Source: AP-15 sp035538335 (GTDB taxonomy: Bacteria; Pseudomonadota; Alphaproteobacteria; ATCC43930; CGMCC-115725). From it: a stretch of DNA of 64,000 nt. Shown in pieces: positions 18,017-26,577 of the stretch. How positions within the stretch are numbered: position 1 is the stretch's first letter; each line of letters begins with the position of its first letter. Both the position numbers and the translations under genes were made by a program. The notes below the pieces were generated by a model, which was not told where the DNA came from, searched no databases, and was given only the letters and a program-made list of their open reading frames with translations. The DNA is taken from the NCBI GenBank assembly GCA_035538335.1, contig DATLKN010000045.1, forward strand, positions 62,001-126,000. Direction: 5' to 3'.

Positions 18017-18440
18017 TCCCCTCTCTTCATCTCATATATTTATATTTAAAAATATGGGTAGTGGTTGAAGTATGGCGGTGGAAACCGAGGATTACCAGTT
18101 GTTCGACGATGATCGACATGCGCCGATCGCCTCGACGTCTCGACGCCGCAAGGGTGGATAAGCGGCTCGGTTGCGAGCGCCGGGCCTGCGGGCGGCGATT
18201 GTGGATGAAGAGGATAGCGGGGACGGCGGTTGCGGCGATAAGAGATATACCCGGTTTGCCCGGTTTGTGGAGAAAACGCGTCGCGGGCTGGCAACCCTGT
18301 CGATGGCGAACGAAGAGCGGGGATCGTTCGAGGCACATGCGGCATTCGGAGGCGGTATACACGGATCTGCGGCAGGCGGTGCACAGCAGCCTGTGGACAT
18401 GCTGCGGCGCAAGCCGCATGCCGCGGCTGAGCCGTCGCTG
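18017..18440. other. Candidate chromosomal replication origin (oriC) next to hemE
   Basis: This is a 424-bp gene-free stretch between hemE (minus) and dppD (plus). A 22-nt run of only A and T (18034-18055) could be the unwinding element. Near-matches to the DnaA box TGTGGATAA, all in one orientation, lie at 18153-18161 (GGTGGATAA), 18200-18208 (TGTGGATGA) and 18266-18274 (TGTGGAGAA), each 8 of 9; a weaker one is at 18392-18400. The origin of Caulobacter and Rickettsia is likewise beside hemE, and parAB plus two parS sites are 10-15 kb away. I see no TTAA-N7-TTAA CtrA site and no GANTC. The call rests on synteny and boxes read by eye. Confidence 0.7.
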
Positions 18441-19418
18441 ATGCCGCTTCTCGAGGTCCGCGATCTGCGGACCTATTTCGCCACCGAGGATGGGGAGTTC
18501 CGTGCCGTCGATGGCGTCGGTTTTGCGATAGCGGCCGGGCGCACGCTCGGCATCGTCGGCGAAAGCGGCTGCGGCAAGAGCGTCACGGCGCTCTCGATCA
18601 TGCGGCTGGTGCCGAGCCCTCCGGGCTATATCGCCGGCGGGGCGGCGCTGTTCGACGGCGTCGATCTGTTGACCTTGCCGGTCTCGCAGATGCGGGAACT
18701 GCGCGGCAACCGCATCGCGATGATTTTCCAGGAGCCGATGACCTCGCTCAACCCGGCCTTCAAGATCGGCGAGCAGATCGCCGAAGGCATCCGGCGGCAT
18801 CGCCGCGTCGGCCGGCGCGAGGCGCGCGAGCGCGCCTTTCAGATGCTGAAGCGGGCACGGATCCCGGCCGCGGAACGGCGCATCGACGAGTATCCGCATC
18901 AGCTGTCGGGCGGCATGCGTCAGCGCGCGATGATCGCGATGGCGCTCGCCTGCGACCCGCAGCTCCTGATCGCCGACGAGCCGACGACGGCGCTCGACGT
19001 CACGATTCAGGCGCAGATCCTCGATCTGCTGCGCAGCTTGCGGGCCGAGACCGGCATGGGGATCATGCTGATCACGCACGATCTCGGGGTCGTCGCCGAA
19101 CTCGCCGACGAGGTGGTCGTCATGTATGCCGGCAAGATCGTCGAGCATGCGCCGGTCGAGGCGCTGTTCCACGATCCGCAGCATCCCTACACGATCGGGC
19201 TGCTCGGCTCGGTTCCGAGCATCCGCGGCGAGAGCTCGCGGCTGGCGGCGATCGACGGCACGGTGCCGAGCCCGCGCGCAATGCCGCGGGGCTGCCGGTT
19301 TCACCCGCGCTGCCCGTTCGCCGTCGAAGAGTGCCGCAACGAAGAGCCGCCGCTCGCCGAGATTGCGCCGGACCATCTCGCCGCCTGCTGGCGCGCGCCG
19401 CTGCCAGGTGCGACGTGA
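18441..19418 (+). CDS. Dipeptide/oligopeptide ABC transporter ATPase (DppD-like)
   Basis: This 325-residue protein has Walker A GESGCGKSV, Q-loop FQEPMTSLNP, signature LSGGMRQR, Walker B LLIADEPTTALD and the His loop ITHDLGV. The C-terminal oligopeptide-transporter domain (HPYTIGLLGSVP) carries a Cys-rich RFHPRCPFAVEECR segment, known in this group to bind an Fe-S cluster. It energises import through the DppBC-type channel encoded on the opposite strand downstream. ATG 18441 fits the family start (PLLEVRDLRTYF), though no strong ribosome site precedes it. The next gene overlaps its stop as GTGA. Confidence 0.93.
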   Translation: MPLLEVRDLRTYFATEDGEFRAVDGVGFAIAAGRTLGIVGESGCGKSVTALSIMRLVPSPPGYIAGGAALFDGVDLLTLPVSQMRELRGNRIAMIFQEPMTSLNPAFKIGEQIAEGIRRHRRVGRREARERAFQMLKRARIPAAERRIDEYPHQLSGGMRQRAMIAMALACDPQLLIADEPTTALDVTIQAQILDLLRSLRAETGMGIMLITHDLGVVAELADEVVVMYAGKIVEHAPVEALFHDPQHPYTIGLLGSVPSIRGESSRLAAIDGTVPSPRAMPRGCRFHPRCPFAVEECRNEEPPLAEIAPDHLAACWRAPLPGAT

Positions 19419-20473
19419 CCGCTGCGCCGCTGCTCCGCGTCGAGGGGCTCGCGAAGGAATTTCCGGCCGGCCGCGATCTCTTTGGGCGCGTGCGAGTGTC
19501 GGTCAAGGCGGTGGACGGGATCGACTTCGCATTGTCGGCCGGCGAAACCTTGGCATTGGTCGGCGAAAGCGGCTGCGGCAAATCGACTTCGGCGCTGCTG
19601 GTGCTGCGGCTGATCGAGCCGAGCGCCGGGGCCGTCTATTTCGAGGACCGCAACATCTTCACGCTGCCGGCGGGCGAGATGCGCCGGCTGCGCCGCGCGA
19701 TGCAGATCGTCTTCCAGGATCCCTATGCCTCGCTCAACCCGCGCATGACGGTCGGTGAGACCGTCGGTGAGCCGCTCAAGCTGCATGCGCTGGCGCGCGG
19801 CGCGGCGGTGCGCGAGCGCGTGGCGGAGCTGCTGGCATTGGTCGGGCTCGCACCCGACCATGCCCGGCGCTACCCGCACGAATTTTCCGGCGGCCAGCGG
19901 CAGCGCATCGGCATCGCCCGGGCGCTGGCGGTCTCGCCGCGCCTTCTCGTCCTCGACGAGCCGGTCTCTGCCCTCGACGTGTCGATCCAGGCGCAGGTCG
20001 TCAATCTGTTGCAGGATCTGCAGCGGCGCTTCCGCCTGAGCTATCTCTTCATCGCGCACGATCTCGCGGTGGTGCGGCACATCGCCGACCGGGTCGCCGT
20101 CATGTATCTCGGCAAGATCGTCGAGATCGCCGAGAAGAGGGCGCTCTTCACCGCACCGCGCCACCCCTACACCCAGGCGCTGCTGTCGGCGGTGCCGGTC
20201 CCCGAGCCGACGGCGCAGCGCCGGCGGATCATCCTCGAAGGCGACGTGCCGAGCCCCCTCGCGCCGCCCTCGGGCTGCCGTTTCCGCACGCGCTGCCGCT
20301 ACGCGCAAGCGCGCTGCGCGGCGGAAGAGCCGGCGCTCGCCGCCGATGGCGGCGGCCACCTGACCGCCTGCCATTTCTGGCCGCAGATCGTGCCGGCGCC
20401 GGCCGCCCTCCCCGCCGTGCCGCCCGAGCCCAACCCGCGCCTCGCAGCGCTGCAGGCGCGCTTCCGGCCCTAG
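19415..20473 (+). CDS. Dipeptide/oligopeptide ABC transporter ATPase (DppF-like)
   Basis: This 352-residue protein starts at GTG 19415, overlapping the previous stop. It has Walker A GESGCGKSTS, FQDPYASLNPRM, signature FSGGQRQR, Walker B LLVLDEPVSALDVS and the C-terminal domain with HPYTQALLSAVP and a Cys cluster (CRFRTRCRYAQARC). A Pro-rich tail of about 30 residues is longer than usual. It pairs with the DppD-like subunit. Its stop TAG and that of the convergent permease gene form the shared palindrome CTAG (20470-20473). Confidence 0.93.
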   Translation: MTAAPLLRVEGLAKEFPAGRDLFGRVRVSVKAVDGIDFALSAGETLALVGESGCGKSTSALLVLRLIEPSAGAVYFEDRNIFTLPAGEMRRLRRAMQIVFQDPYASLNPRMTVGETVGEPLKLHALARGAAVRERVAELLALVGLAPDHARRYPHEFSGGQRQRIGIARALAVSPRLLVLDEPVSALDVSIQAQVVNLLQDLQRRFRLSYLFIAHDLAVVRHIADRVAVMYLGKIVEIAEKRALFTAPRHPYTQALLSAVPVPEPTAQRRRIILEGDVPSPLAPPSGCRFRTRCRYAQARCAAEEPALAADGGGHLTACHFWPQIVPAPAALPAVPPEPNPRLAALQARFRP

Positions 20474-21351
20474 CCGCGGTGCGGGTCGAGCGCGTCGCGC
20501 AGGCCGTCGCCCAACAGGTTGAAGCCGAGGACGGTCAGAAAAATCGCGGCCCCCGGAAACATCGCGAGCCACGGCGCCTGCGTCAGGAATTGCTGCGCCG
20601 CGTTCAGCATCGCCCCCCAGGCCGGGGTCGGCGGCTGCTCGCCGAGCCCCAGGAAGGAAAGGCTCGCCTCGGCGATGATCGCGGTGGCGATCGACAAGGT
20701 CGCCTGCACCAATACCGGCGGGAAGATGTTCGGCAATACGTATCTGACGGCGATGCGCCAGGCAGGATTGCCGACCGCGCGGGCGGCCTCGATGTAATCG
20801 CGCGTCATCACGTCGAGGGTCGAGCCGCGGGCGACCCGCATGAAGACGGGCGCCGTCGTAATGCCGATCGCGATCATCGCGTTTTTCAGGTTGGGCCCGA
20901 GCACGGCGGCGAGCGCGATCGCCAGCACGAGAAAGGGGATCGCCAGCATCGCATCGACGAGGCGGCTCAACAGAACGTCGGTCCAGCCGCGCGCGAAGCC
21001 GGCCGCAAGGCCGGCCGGCACCCCGATCGCCGCCGCCAGCAGCACCGAGACGACGCCGGCCAAGAGGCTCGCCCGCGCGCCGAAGATGACGCGCCCCAGC
21101 TCGTCGCGGCCGATCTCGTCCGTCCCCATCCAATGGGCGAAAGAGGGCGGCAGCCGGATCGCGCCCCAATCGGTCGCGATCGGGCCATAGGGCGACAGCG
21201 CCGGCGCCAGGATCGCGACGCCGACGAAAAGCACGATCAGCGCCAGCCCGACAGTCGCCGAGCGATGCCGAAGGAACCGCTCGAGCGCGAGCCGCGTCTC
21301 ACTCTTCGGGGCCGGCAGGGTCGGGGCGAGGAGGCCGATGCCGCCGGTCAT
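20470..21351 (-). CDS. Dipeptide/oligopeptide ABC transporter permease (DppC-like)
   Basis: This 293-residue membrane protein has an N-terminal helix (TVGLALIVLFVGVAILAPALSPYGP), the GTDEIGRDELGRVIFGARASL block diagnostic of the DppC group, and the EAA loop RDYIEAARAVGNPAWRIAVRYVLPNIFPP. The end reads FLGLGEQPPTPAWGAML and LLGDGLRDALDP. About six transmembrane segments are expected. It follows the DppB-like gene with a 1-bp gap. It is convergent with the ATPase genes, so the transporter is made from two transcription units. Confidence 0.93.
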   Translation of the reverse strand: MTGGIGLLAPTLPAPKSETRLALERFLRHRSATVGLALIVLFVGVAILAPALSPYGPIATDWGAIRLPPSFAHWMGTDEIGRDELGRVIFGARASLLAGVVSVLLAAAIGVPAGLAAGFARGWTDVLLSRLVDAMLAIPFLVLAIALAAVLGPNLKNAMIAIGITTAPVFMRVARGSTLDVMTRDYIEAARAVGNPAWRIAVRYVLPNIFPPVLVQATLSIATAIIAEASLSFLGLGEQPPTPAWGAMLNAAQQFLTQAPWLAMFPGAAIFLTVLGFNLLGDGLRDALDPHRG

Positions 21352-21352
21352 C

Positions 21353-22300
21353 TCAGGCCGTCCGCAGCCGCGGGTTGATCAGCGCATAGAGCAGGTCGGT
21401 CAACAGATTGAGCAGCACGTAGAGCAGCGCCGTCGTCAGCACGACCCCCTGGATCACCGGGTAGTCGCGGTTATAGACGGCATCGACGACGAGCTTGCCG
21501 AAGCCCGGCACCGAGAACACCTGCTCGGTCAAGACCGCGCCCGACAGCAAGGTCCCGAGCTGCAGCCCGCCCAAGGTCACGACCGGGATCAGCGCGTTGC
21601 GCAGCGCGTGCCGCAGCACCACGACAGTTTCGCTCAACCCCTTGGCGCGCGCCGTGCGCACATAATCCTGCCGCAAGGCGATCAGCATCGCGCTGCGCGT
21701 GTGCCGCATCAGGATCGCAGCGATCGCATTGCCGAGCACGAAGGCCGGCATGATCGTCGTCGCCAGCGATCGCCAGAGATCCTGCGTCGGGCTCACATAG
21801 CCTGAGGGCGGCAGCCAGCCGAGCCACACCGAGACGACGAGGATCAGCACGATGCCGAGCCAGAAGGTCGGGATCGACAGGCCGAAGAGGCCGACCGCGT
21901 TGGCGAGCCAGTCCCACGCCGTGTTGCGCTTGACCGCCGAGAGGATGCCGGCCGGCACGCCGATCAGCACCGAGAAAAAGAACGCCATCGCCGCCAGTTG
22001 CGCGGTCACCGGCAGCTTCTGCAGGACGAGCGCCGCGACCGGCTCCTGCAGCCGCCAGCTGAAGCCGAGGTTGCCGTGCAGCACCTGCCCGAGCCAGTGC
22101 AGGTACTGCAAGGGCACCGGCGCGTCGAGCAGCAGCTCATGCCGGATCTGCGCCACGACCTGCGGGTCGCCGGCGCTGTCGCCGGCGATCAGCACGGCCG
22201 GATCGCCCGGCATCAGCTCCTGCAGCCCGAAAACGATGACGCTGACGAGAAACAGCGTCGGCACGATCTGCACAAGCCGCGAGGCGAGATACCGGCGCAT
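21353..22300 (-). CDS. Dipeptide/oligopeptide ABC transporter permease (DppB-like)
   Basis: This 315-residue membrane protein starts MRRYLASRLVQIVPTLFLVSVIVFGLQELMPGDPA, the DppB N-terminus. It contains LPVTAQLAAMAFFFSVLIGVPAGI and the EAA loop RQDYVRTARAKGLSETVVVLRHALRNALIPVVTLGG. The end is GVVLTTALLYVLLNLLTDLLYALINPRLR. Six transmembrane helices are expected. It forms the inner-membrane channel with the DppC-like partner. Upstream lie a palindromic repeat and the binding-protein gene on the same strand. Confidence 0.93.
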   Translation of the reverse strand: MRRYLASRLVQIVPTLFLVSVIVFGLQELMPGDPAVLIAGDSAGDPQVVAQIRHELLLDAPVPLQYLHWLGQVLHGNLGFSWRLQEPVAALVLQKLPVTAQLAAMAFFFSVLIGVPAGILSAVKRNTAWDWLANAVGLFGLSIPTFWLGIVLILVVSVWLGWLPPSGYVSPTQDLWRSLATTIMPAFVLGNAIAAILMRHTRSAMLIALRQDYVRTARAKGLSETVVVLRHALRNALIPVVTLGGLQLGTLLSGAVLTEQVFSVPGFGKLVVDAVYNRDYPVIQGVVLTTALLYVLLNLLTDLLYALINPRLRTA

Positions 22301-22335
22301 GTCGCCGCCGCACGCGCCTTAGTTGCCGGTCACCG

Positions 22336-22406
22336 AGATTGCTTCGTTGCTCCGCTCCTCGCAATGACAGCGGCCGTCATTGCGAGCGAAGCGAAGCAAT
22401 CTGCGT
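22336..22406. repeat. Palindromic intergenic repeat, family C
   Basis: The outer arms gattgcttcg and cgaagcaatc flank inner arms with cgcaatgac and gtcattgcg. The unit lies between dppA and dppB. A close copy is at 37418-37490 and a minimal one at 32965-32982. In the transcript it would form a strong hairpin that may lower permease expression relative to binding protein. Confidence 0.85.
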
Positions 22407-22419
22407 GGCCAGAGCCGTC

Positions 22420-23952
22420 TCACTTCTGCGCCGCCTTCTTCGCCAGGTACATGCCTTGCAGGCGGATGATGCCGTCCGGCACCTGGCGGAAGCCTTCCAC
22501 GTCCTTGCGCATGCCGACGATGTTCTTCAAGGCCCAGAGGTAGATGAGCGGCATCTTGTGGCGCACCTCGACCCACACTTTGGCGTAGATCTGCCGCCGC
22601 GCCCCGAGGTTGTTGTGCAGCCGCGCCTCGTCGAGCAGCTTGTCGATGGCGGGGTCGGAAAAGCCGCCGAAATTGAAGCCGTAGCCGCTGTGCAGGAAGG
22701 AATACATGTTGCCGTCGGCATCGGCGCGTCCCGACCAGCCGATGAAAAACGCCTGGAAGTCGCCGGCATGTCCGGCGGCGAGCGAGGAGGCGAATTCCAT
22801 CGCCTTGATGTTCACCTGAAAGCCGGCCGGCGCGACCATCGACTGGATGACTTGTGCGGCCTGCAACAGGTCGGGGCTGTTCGGGGTCATCAGGCTGACC
22901 GCGATCGGCGGCTTGACGCCGGTTTCGGCAACGAGCTTCTTCGCGGCCGCGATGTCGCGCGGCGGCGGCTGGATCGCCGAAACGTAAAAGGGCGAGCCGG
23001 GCGGGTTTGCCTGCGCGATCGCTTTGAAGAGACCGTTATAGACGACCTGGATCAGCGCCTTCCGGTCGATCGCCAATTCGAAGGCGCGGCGCAGCCGCGC
23101 ATGCTCGCCGATCGGCGTCTTCGACTGCGGCCCGTGGCCGGTATTGAAGGTGATGCCGTTGTAGCCGAGCCCGTCGCTGATCGCGAGCTTGAGCCTCGGG
23201 TCCTTTTTGACCGCCGCGATGTCGGTCGGCACGATGTATTCGGCGAGGTCGATCGCGCCTGATTGCAGGTTCGCGAGCCGCACCGCCGAGTTGACGATCG
23301 GCTCATAGACGACGCGGTCGAAATGGATCGCCTTGGCGTTCCAGTAGCCAGGAAAGCGCTCGAGCACGATCTTCTGCTGCGGCACCCGCTCGGCGAAGCG
23401 GAACGGGCCGGCGCAGACCGGGTGGAGGCCGAATTTGGCGCCCTCCTTCTCGGCCGCCTTGGGCGCCAGCATGATGCCGGGCCGGCCGGCGAGCTGCGCC
23501 AGCAGCGGCGAAGAGGGTGTCTTGAGGACGAGTTCGACGGTCAGCGGATCGACGACGCTGATCGTTTGAATCGCGTTGATCTGGCCCTTGCGCAGACTGC
23601 CTTTCATCGTCAGGTCGCGTTCGAGCGTGTATTTGACCGCGGTCGCGTCGAACGTCTCGCCGTCCTGGAACTGGACGCCCTTGCGCAGATGCAGCACCAG
23701 ATGCGTCGGGTCCTTGTAGGTGTAGCCGGTGGCCAGCTGCGGCACGATGTGCAATTTCGTGTCGTAGTCGAACAGCTTGTCGCACATGCCGGCGAACACG
23801 ATGCGGCCGACATAGCTGCCGGCGAGGGTCGGATCGAGGGTGTCGGCGTCCTCGCGCAGGGCAATCCGCAAGGTCTGGCCGGCCGCCGGGCGAACCGGCG
23901 CGGCGGATAACGCGAGCGGCACCACAACCGCGGCCAGCAACAATCGGCGCAT
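22420..23952 (-). CDS. Periplasmic peptide-binding protein of ABC transporter (family 5, DppA-like)
   Basis: This 510-residue precursor has a signal peptide (MRRLLLAAVVVPLALSAAPVRPAAGQ). Motifs of family 5 solute-binding proteins follow: TLDPTLAGSYVGRIVFAGMCDKL, LRKGVQFQDGETFDATAVKYTLER, RNSGPFR-like CAGPFRFAERVPQQKIVLERFPGYW, RRAFELAIDRKALIQVVYNG and a C-terminal VWVEVRHKMPLIYLWALKNIVGM. The ligand may be a peptide, glutathione, an opine or nickel complex; the sequence does not tell. It is the first gene of the minus-strand half of the transporter. Confidence 0.93.
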   Translation of the reverse strand: MRRLLLAAVVVPLALSAAPVRPAAGQTLRIALREDADTLDPTLAGSYVGRIVFAGMCDKLFDYDTKLHIVPQLATGYTYKDPTHLVLHLRKGVQFQDGETFDATAVKYTLERDLTMKGSLRKGQINAIQTISVVDPLTVELVLKTPSSPLLAQLAGRPGIMLAPKAAEKEGAKFGLHPVCAGPFRFAERVPQQKIVLERFPGYWNAKAIHFDRVVYEPIVNSAVRLANLQSGAIDLAEYIVPTDIAAVKKDPRLKLAISDGLGYNGITFNTGHGPQSKTPIGEHARLRRAFELAIDRKALIQVVYNGLFKAIAQANPPGSPFYVSAIQPPPRDIAAAKKLVAETGVKPPIAVSLMTPNSPDLLQAAQVIQSMVAPAGFQVNIKAMEFASSLAAGHAGDFQAFFIGWSGRADADGNMYSFLHSGYGFNFGGFSDPAIDKLLDEARLHNNLGARRQIYAKVWVEVRHKMPLIYLWALKNIVGMRKDVEGFRQVPDGIIRLQGMYLAKKAAQK

Positions 23953-23988
23953 CGGAAATCTCCCTGTCTCGTTCCGCGGCTTTCCTTA

Positions 23989-24035
23989 CCCCCTCCCTTC
24001 CCTCCGCCGCAAGCGGGGGAGGGAAGGGAGGGGAG
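23989..24035. repeat. Palindromic intergenic repeat, family A
   Basis: Arms ccctcccttccctccgccgc and gcgggggagggaagggaggg lie between the divergent dppA and PEP synthase regulator genes. No DnaA-like boxes were seen in this 129-bp gap. Confidence 0.8.
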
Positions 24036-24081
24036 CGGCCGGCGGTTTGGCTATAGCCGGCGATATGTTATGGGAAGGCGC

Positions 24082-24900
24082 ATGACCCGCTTCCACCTGC
24101 ACCTGGTTTCCGACTCGACCGGCGAGACGGTGCATTCCGTCGCCCGCGCCTGCCTCGTGCAGTTCGACGAGGCGCAGGCCATCGAGCATGTCTGGAGCAT
24201 GGTGCGCACGCGCCCCCAGATCGAGCGGGTGATTGCCGGCGTCGAGGCCAATCCGGGGGTCGTCTTGTTCACCCTTGTCAGCGACGCGCTGCGCACCTCG
24301 CTGCAGCAGGGATGCCGCCGGCTGCAGGTGCCGGCGATCCCGGTGCTCGATCCCGTCATCGGCGCGCTCGCCTCCTATCTCGGCCGCGAAAGCCGCGGCA
24401 TGCCGGGCAAGCAGCATCTGCTCGACAGCGAGTATTTCGCCCGCATCGACGCGATGACCTTTGCCCTCAACCATGACGACGGGCAGTCGAGCTGGGGCCT
24501 CAACGACGCCGATGTCGTACTGGTCGGCGTGTCGCGCACCTCGAAGACGCCGACCTGCCTCTATCTCGCCAACCGCGGCATCAAGCCGGCGAACGTGCCG
24601 CTGGTGCCCGGCATGCCGCTGCCGCCGGAACTCCTGGAGGCGACGCATCCGTTGATCGTCGGCCTTACCAACGACCCCGAGCGGCTGATCCAGCTGCGCC
24701 GCCACCGGCTCAGCATGCTGCATCACGAGGAGGCGACCGACTACACCGACCTCGAAGCGGTGCGCGCCGAGGTGCGCGAGGGACGGCGGATCTTCGCCGA
24801 ACGGCATTGGCCGGTGATCGACGTGACCCGGCGCTCGATCGAGGAAACCGCGGCGGCGATCATGCGGCTCTTGGCGCACCGCCATGGGCTCGATGCGTGA
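24082..24900 (+). CDS. PEP synthase/pyruvate-phosphate dikinase regulatory protein (DUF299)
   Basis: This 272-residue protein starts FHLHLVSDSTGETVHSVARACLVQF, the DUF299 N-terminus, and has the P-loop-like GVSRTSKTPTCLYLANRGIKPANVPLVPG. It is a bifunctional kinase and phosphorylase that switches PpdK or PpsA off and on by ADP-dependent phosphorylation and Pi-dependent dephosphorylation. This gene (RP001 of Rickettsia) flanks the origin opposite hemE in relatives; here 6 kb of transporter genes separate them. ATG 24082 is favoured; ATG 24070 is also in frame. The maf gene overlaps its end. Confidence 0.93.
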   Translation: MTRFHLHLVSDSTGETVHSVARACLVQFDEAQAIEHVWSMVRTRPQIERVIAGVEANPGVVLFTLVSDALRTSLQQGCRRLQVPAIPVLDPVIGALASYLGRESRGMPGKQHLLDSEYFARIDAMTFALNHDDGQSSWGLNDADVVLVGVSRTSKTPTCLYLANRGIKPANVPLVPGMPLPPELLEATHPLIVGLTNDPERLIQLRRHRLSMLHHEEATDYTDLEAVRAEVREGRRIFAERHWPVIDVTRRSIEETAAAIMRLLAHRHGLDA

Positions 24901-25501
24901 GGAGCTGGTCCTCGCTTCCGCCAGCCCGACCCGCGCCCGGCTGCTCGCCGCGGCCGGGCTCGGCTTCGCGGTCGAAGCGGCCGGGATCGACGAGGCGGCA
25001 GTGAAGCGCCGTTTTGCCGCCGCGCGCGCCTCGGCCGGCGACTGCGCGCTCGCGCTCGCCGCCGAAAAGGCGCGCTCGGTGTCGTACCGGCGCCCGGCGG
25101 CATTCGTCATCGGCGCCGACCAGCTGCTCGCCTGCGGTGAGGAGTGGTTCGACAAGCCGGCTGATCTCGCGGCCGCCCGGGCGCAGCTGAAGCGGCTCTC
25201 CGGCAAGACGCACGAGCTCGCGACCGCCGTCTGCGTCACGCGCGGCGGCGAGCATTTGTGGTCGCATCTGAGCCGGCCGCGCCTGACGATGCGCGTCCTC
25301 GACGACGCTTTCCTCGACGGCTATCTGGCGGCGGAGGGCGAGGCGGTGCTCGGATCGGTCGGCGCCTACCGCCTCGAGGGCCGCGGCGTGCAGCTGTTTG
25401 CGCGGATCGAGGGGGACCATTTCGCGATCCTCGGCTTGCCGCTTCTCGAGCTGTTGGGGTTTCTGCGCGAACGCGGCATGCTTCCCTCAGCAGGATTCTG
25501 A
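24893..25501 (+). CDS. maf: Maf-family nucleotide pyrophosphatase
   Basis: About 202 residues starting REELVLASASPTRARLLAAAGL, the Maf signature SAS(P)xR. Further hallmarks are VIGADQLLACGEEWFDKP, a variant of the GaDTvV catalytic segment, and LEGRGVQLFARIEGDHFAILGLPLLEL at the C-terminus. Maf proteins hydrolyse non-canonical or ordinary NTPs to NMPs; this sequence is closest to the Maf group that follows DUF299 near alphaproteobacterial origins. The start ATG lies 8 bp inside the upstream gene (ATG 24884 is also in frame), so translation is coupled. Confidence 0.92.
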   Translation: MREELVLASASPTRARLLAAAGLGFAVEAAGIDEAAVKRRFAAARASAGDCALALAAEKARSVSYRRPAAFVIGADQLLACGEEWFDKPADLAAARAQLKRLSGKTHELATAVCVTRGGEHLWSHLSRPRLTMRVLDDAFLDGYLAAEGEAVLGSVGAYRLEGRGVQLFARIEGDHFAILGLPLLELLGFLRERGMLPSAGF

Positions 25502-25534
25502 TGGATGGTCCACGCGTCGTCATATGCAGCCGAA

Positions 25535-25680
25535 AGCTCCCTCTCCGTCCCCGGGGGCGGAGAGGGTCGGGGTGAGGTAGGGGCCTCCAGGGAGTTTGCC
25601 GGCGCCCACCTCACCCTCCCATCGCTGCGCGATGGGTCCCTCCCTCTCCCCCCTGAAGGGCGGCGAGGGCTTTTATTTGC
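25535..25680. repeat. Composite palindromic repeat, family B
   Basis: Two adjacent palindromes are seen: one centred on gtccccgggggcggagaggg, then one with ccctcccatcgctgcgcgatg followed by ggtccctccctctcccccc. The same two-part composite with the same order and spacing occurs at 62240-62385 between carA and carB. Confidence 0.85.
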
Positions 25681-25713
25681 GAACCCGCAAAATCCTGCCT
25701 AGGCGGGGCGAGG

Positions 25714-26577
25714 ATGCCGCTCACGGGCAAGACATTGTTGGCCGGCATCATGGGCTGGCCGGTCACGCATTCGCGCTCGCCGGCGCTGCACGGCTTCTGG
25801 CTCGCCGAAAAGGCCGTCGACGGCGTCTATGTGCCGCTGGCGGTGCGCCCGGAACATCTCGAAGCGGCATTGCGCGCCTTGCCGGTCCTCGGTTTCCGCG
25901 GCTGCAACTTGACGCTGCCGCACAAGGAAAAGGCGCTTGCGCTCGTCGACCGGGTCGAGCCGCTGGCGCGCCGCATCGGCGCCGTCAACACGGTGATCGT
26001 CGCCGCCGACGGCAGCCTCGAGGGCCGCAACACCGACGCCTACGGGTTCATCGAGAATTTGCGCGACCGGGCGCCGGCGTTCCAGCCGCGCTCGGGCCCT
26101 GCCATCGTGCTCGGCGCCGGCGGGGCGGCGCGCGCCGTCGTGGCGGCGCTCGCCGATCTAGGCGTCGAAGAAATCCGCCTCGTCAACCGCACCTTCGCGC
26201 GCGCCGAGGCGCTCGCCCGCGACCTCGCCGCGCCCGCGACGGCGATCGCCGTCCATCCGTGGAATGAGGGGCCGCGCGCGCTCGCCGGCGGCGGCCTCTT
26301 CGTCAACGCGACGAGCCTCGGGATGGCGGGCTCGCCGCCGCTCGATTTCGACATCGCCGCCTTGCCGCCGCCGGCCCCCGTCGTCGATCTCGTCTATGTG
26401 CCGCTCGAAACCGCGCTGCTCGCCGCGGCGCGGCGCCGCGGCCATCCGGTCGTGGACGGGCTCGGCATGCTGCTGCACCAGGGGCGGCCCGGTTTCGAGG
26501 CGTGGTTCGGGGTGCCGGTCGCGGTGTCGGCGGCGCAGCGCGCCGCGGTGCTGGCGACGCTCGGGGCGGCGCGGTGA
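25714..26577 (+). CDS. aroE: Shikimate dehydrogenase
   Basis: This 287-residue protein has GIMGWPVTHSRSPALHGFWL (shikimate-binding SxS), NLTLPHKEKALALVD (catalytic Lys), GAVNTVI, NTDAYGFIENL (catalytic Asp) and the NADP-binding LGAGGAARAVVAALADLG followed by NRTFARAEAL. It reduces 3-dehydroshikimate with NADPH in aromatic amino acid synthesis. The stop codon overlaps the coaE start as GTGA. The order maf-aroE-coaE-dnaQ is the conserved origin-side cluster. Confidence 0.96.
   Translation: MPLTGKTLLAGIMGWPVTHSRSPALHGFWLAEKAVDGVYVPLAVRPEHLEAALRALPVLGFRGCNLTLPHKEKALALVDRVEPLARRIGAVNTVIVAADGSLEGRNTDAYGFIENLRDRAPAFQPRSGPAIVLGAGGAARAVVAALADLGVEEIRLVNRTFARAEALARDLAAPATAIAVHPWNEGPRALAGGGLFVNATSLGMAGSPPLDFDIAALPPPAPVVDLVYVPLETALLAAARRRGHPVVDGLGMLLHQGRPGFEAWFGVPVAVSAAQRAAVLATLGAAR

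Noticed and set aside
18171..18440. In-frame upstream extension of the dppD-like gene
   Set aside because: The added 90 codons have no homology and cover the candidate DnaA boxes; family sequence begins at 18441.
23953..24081. The gap before the DUF299 gene as alternative origin
   Set aside because: It is short, holds only a family A repeat, and shows no DnaA-like boxes or A/T tract.
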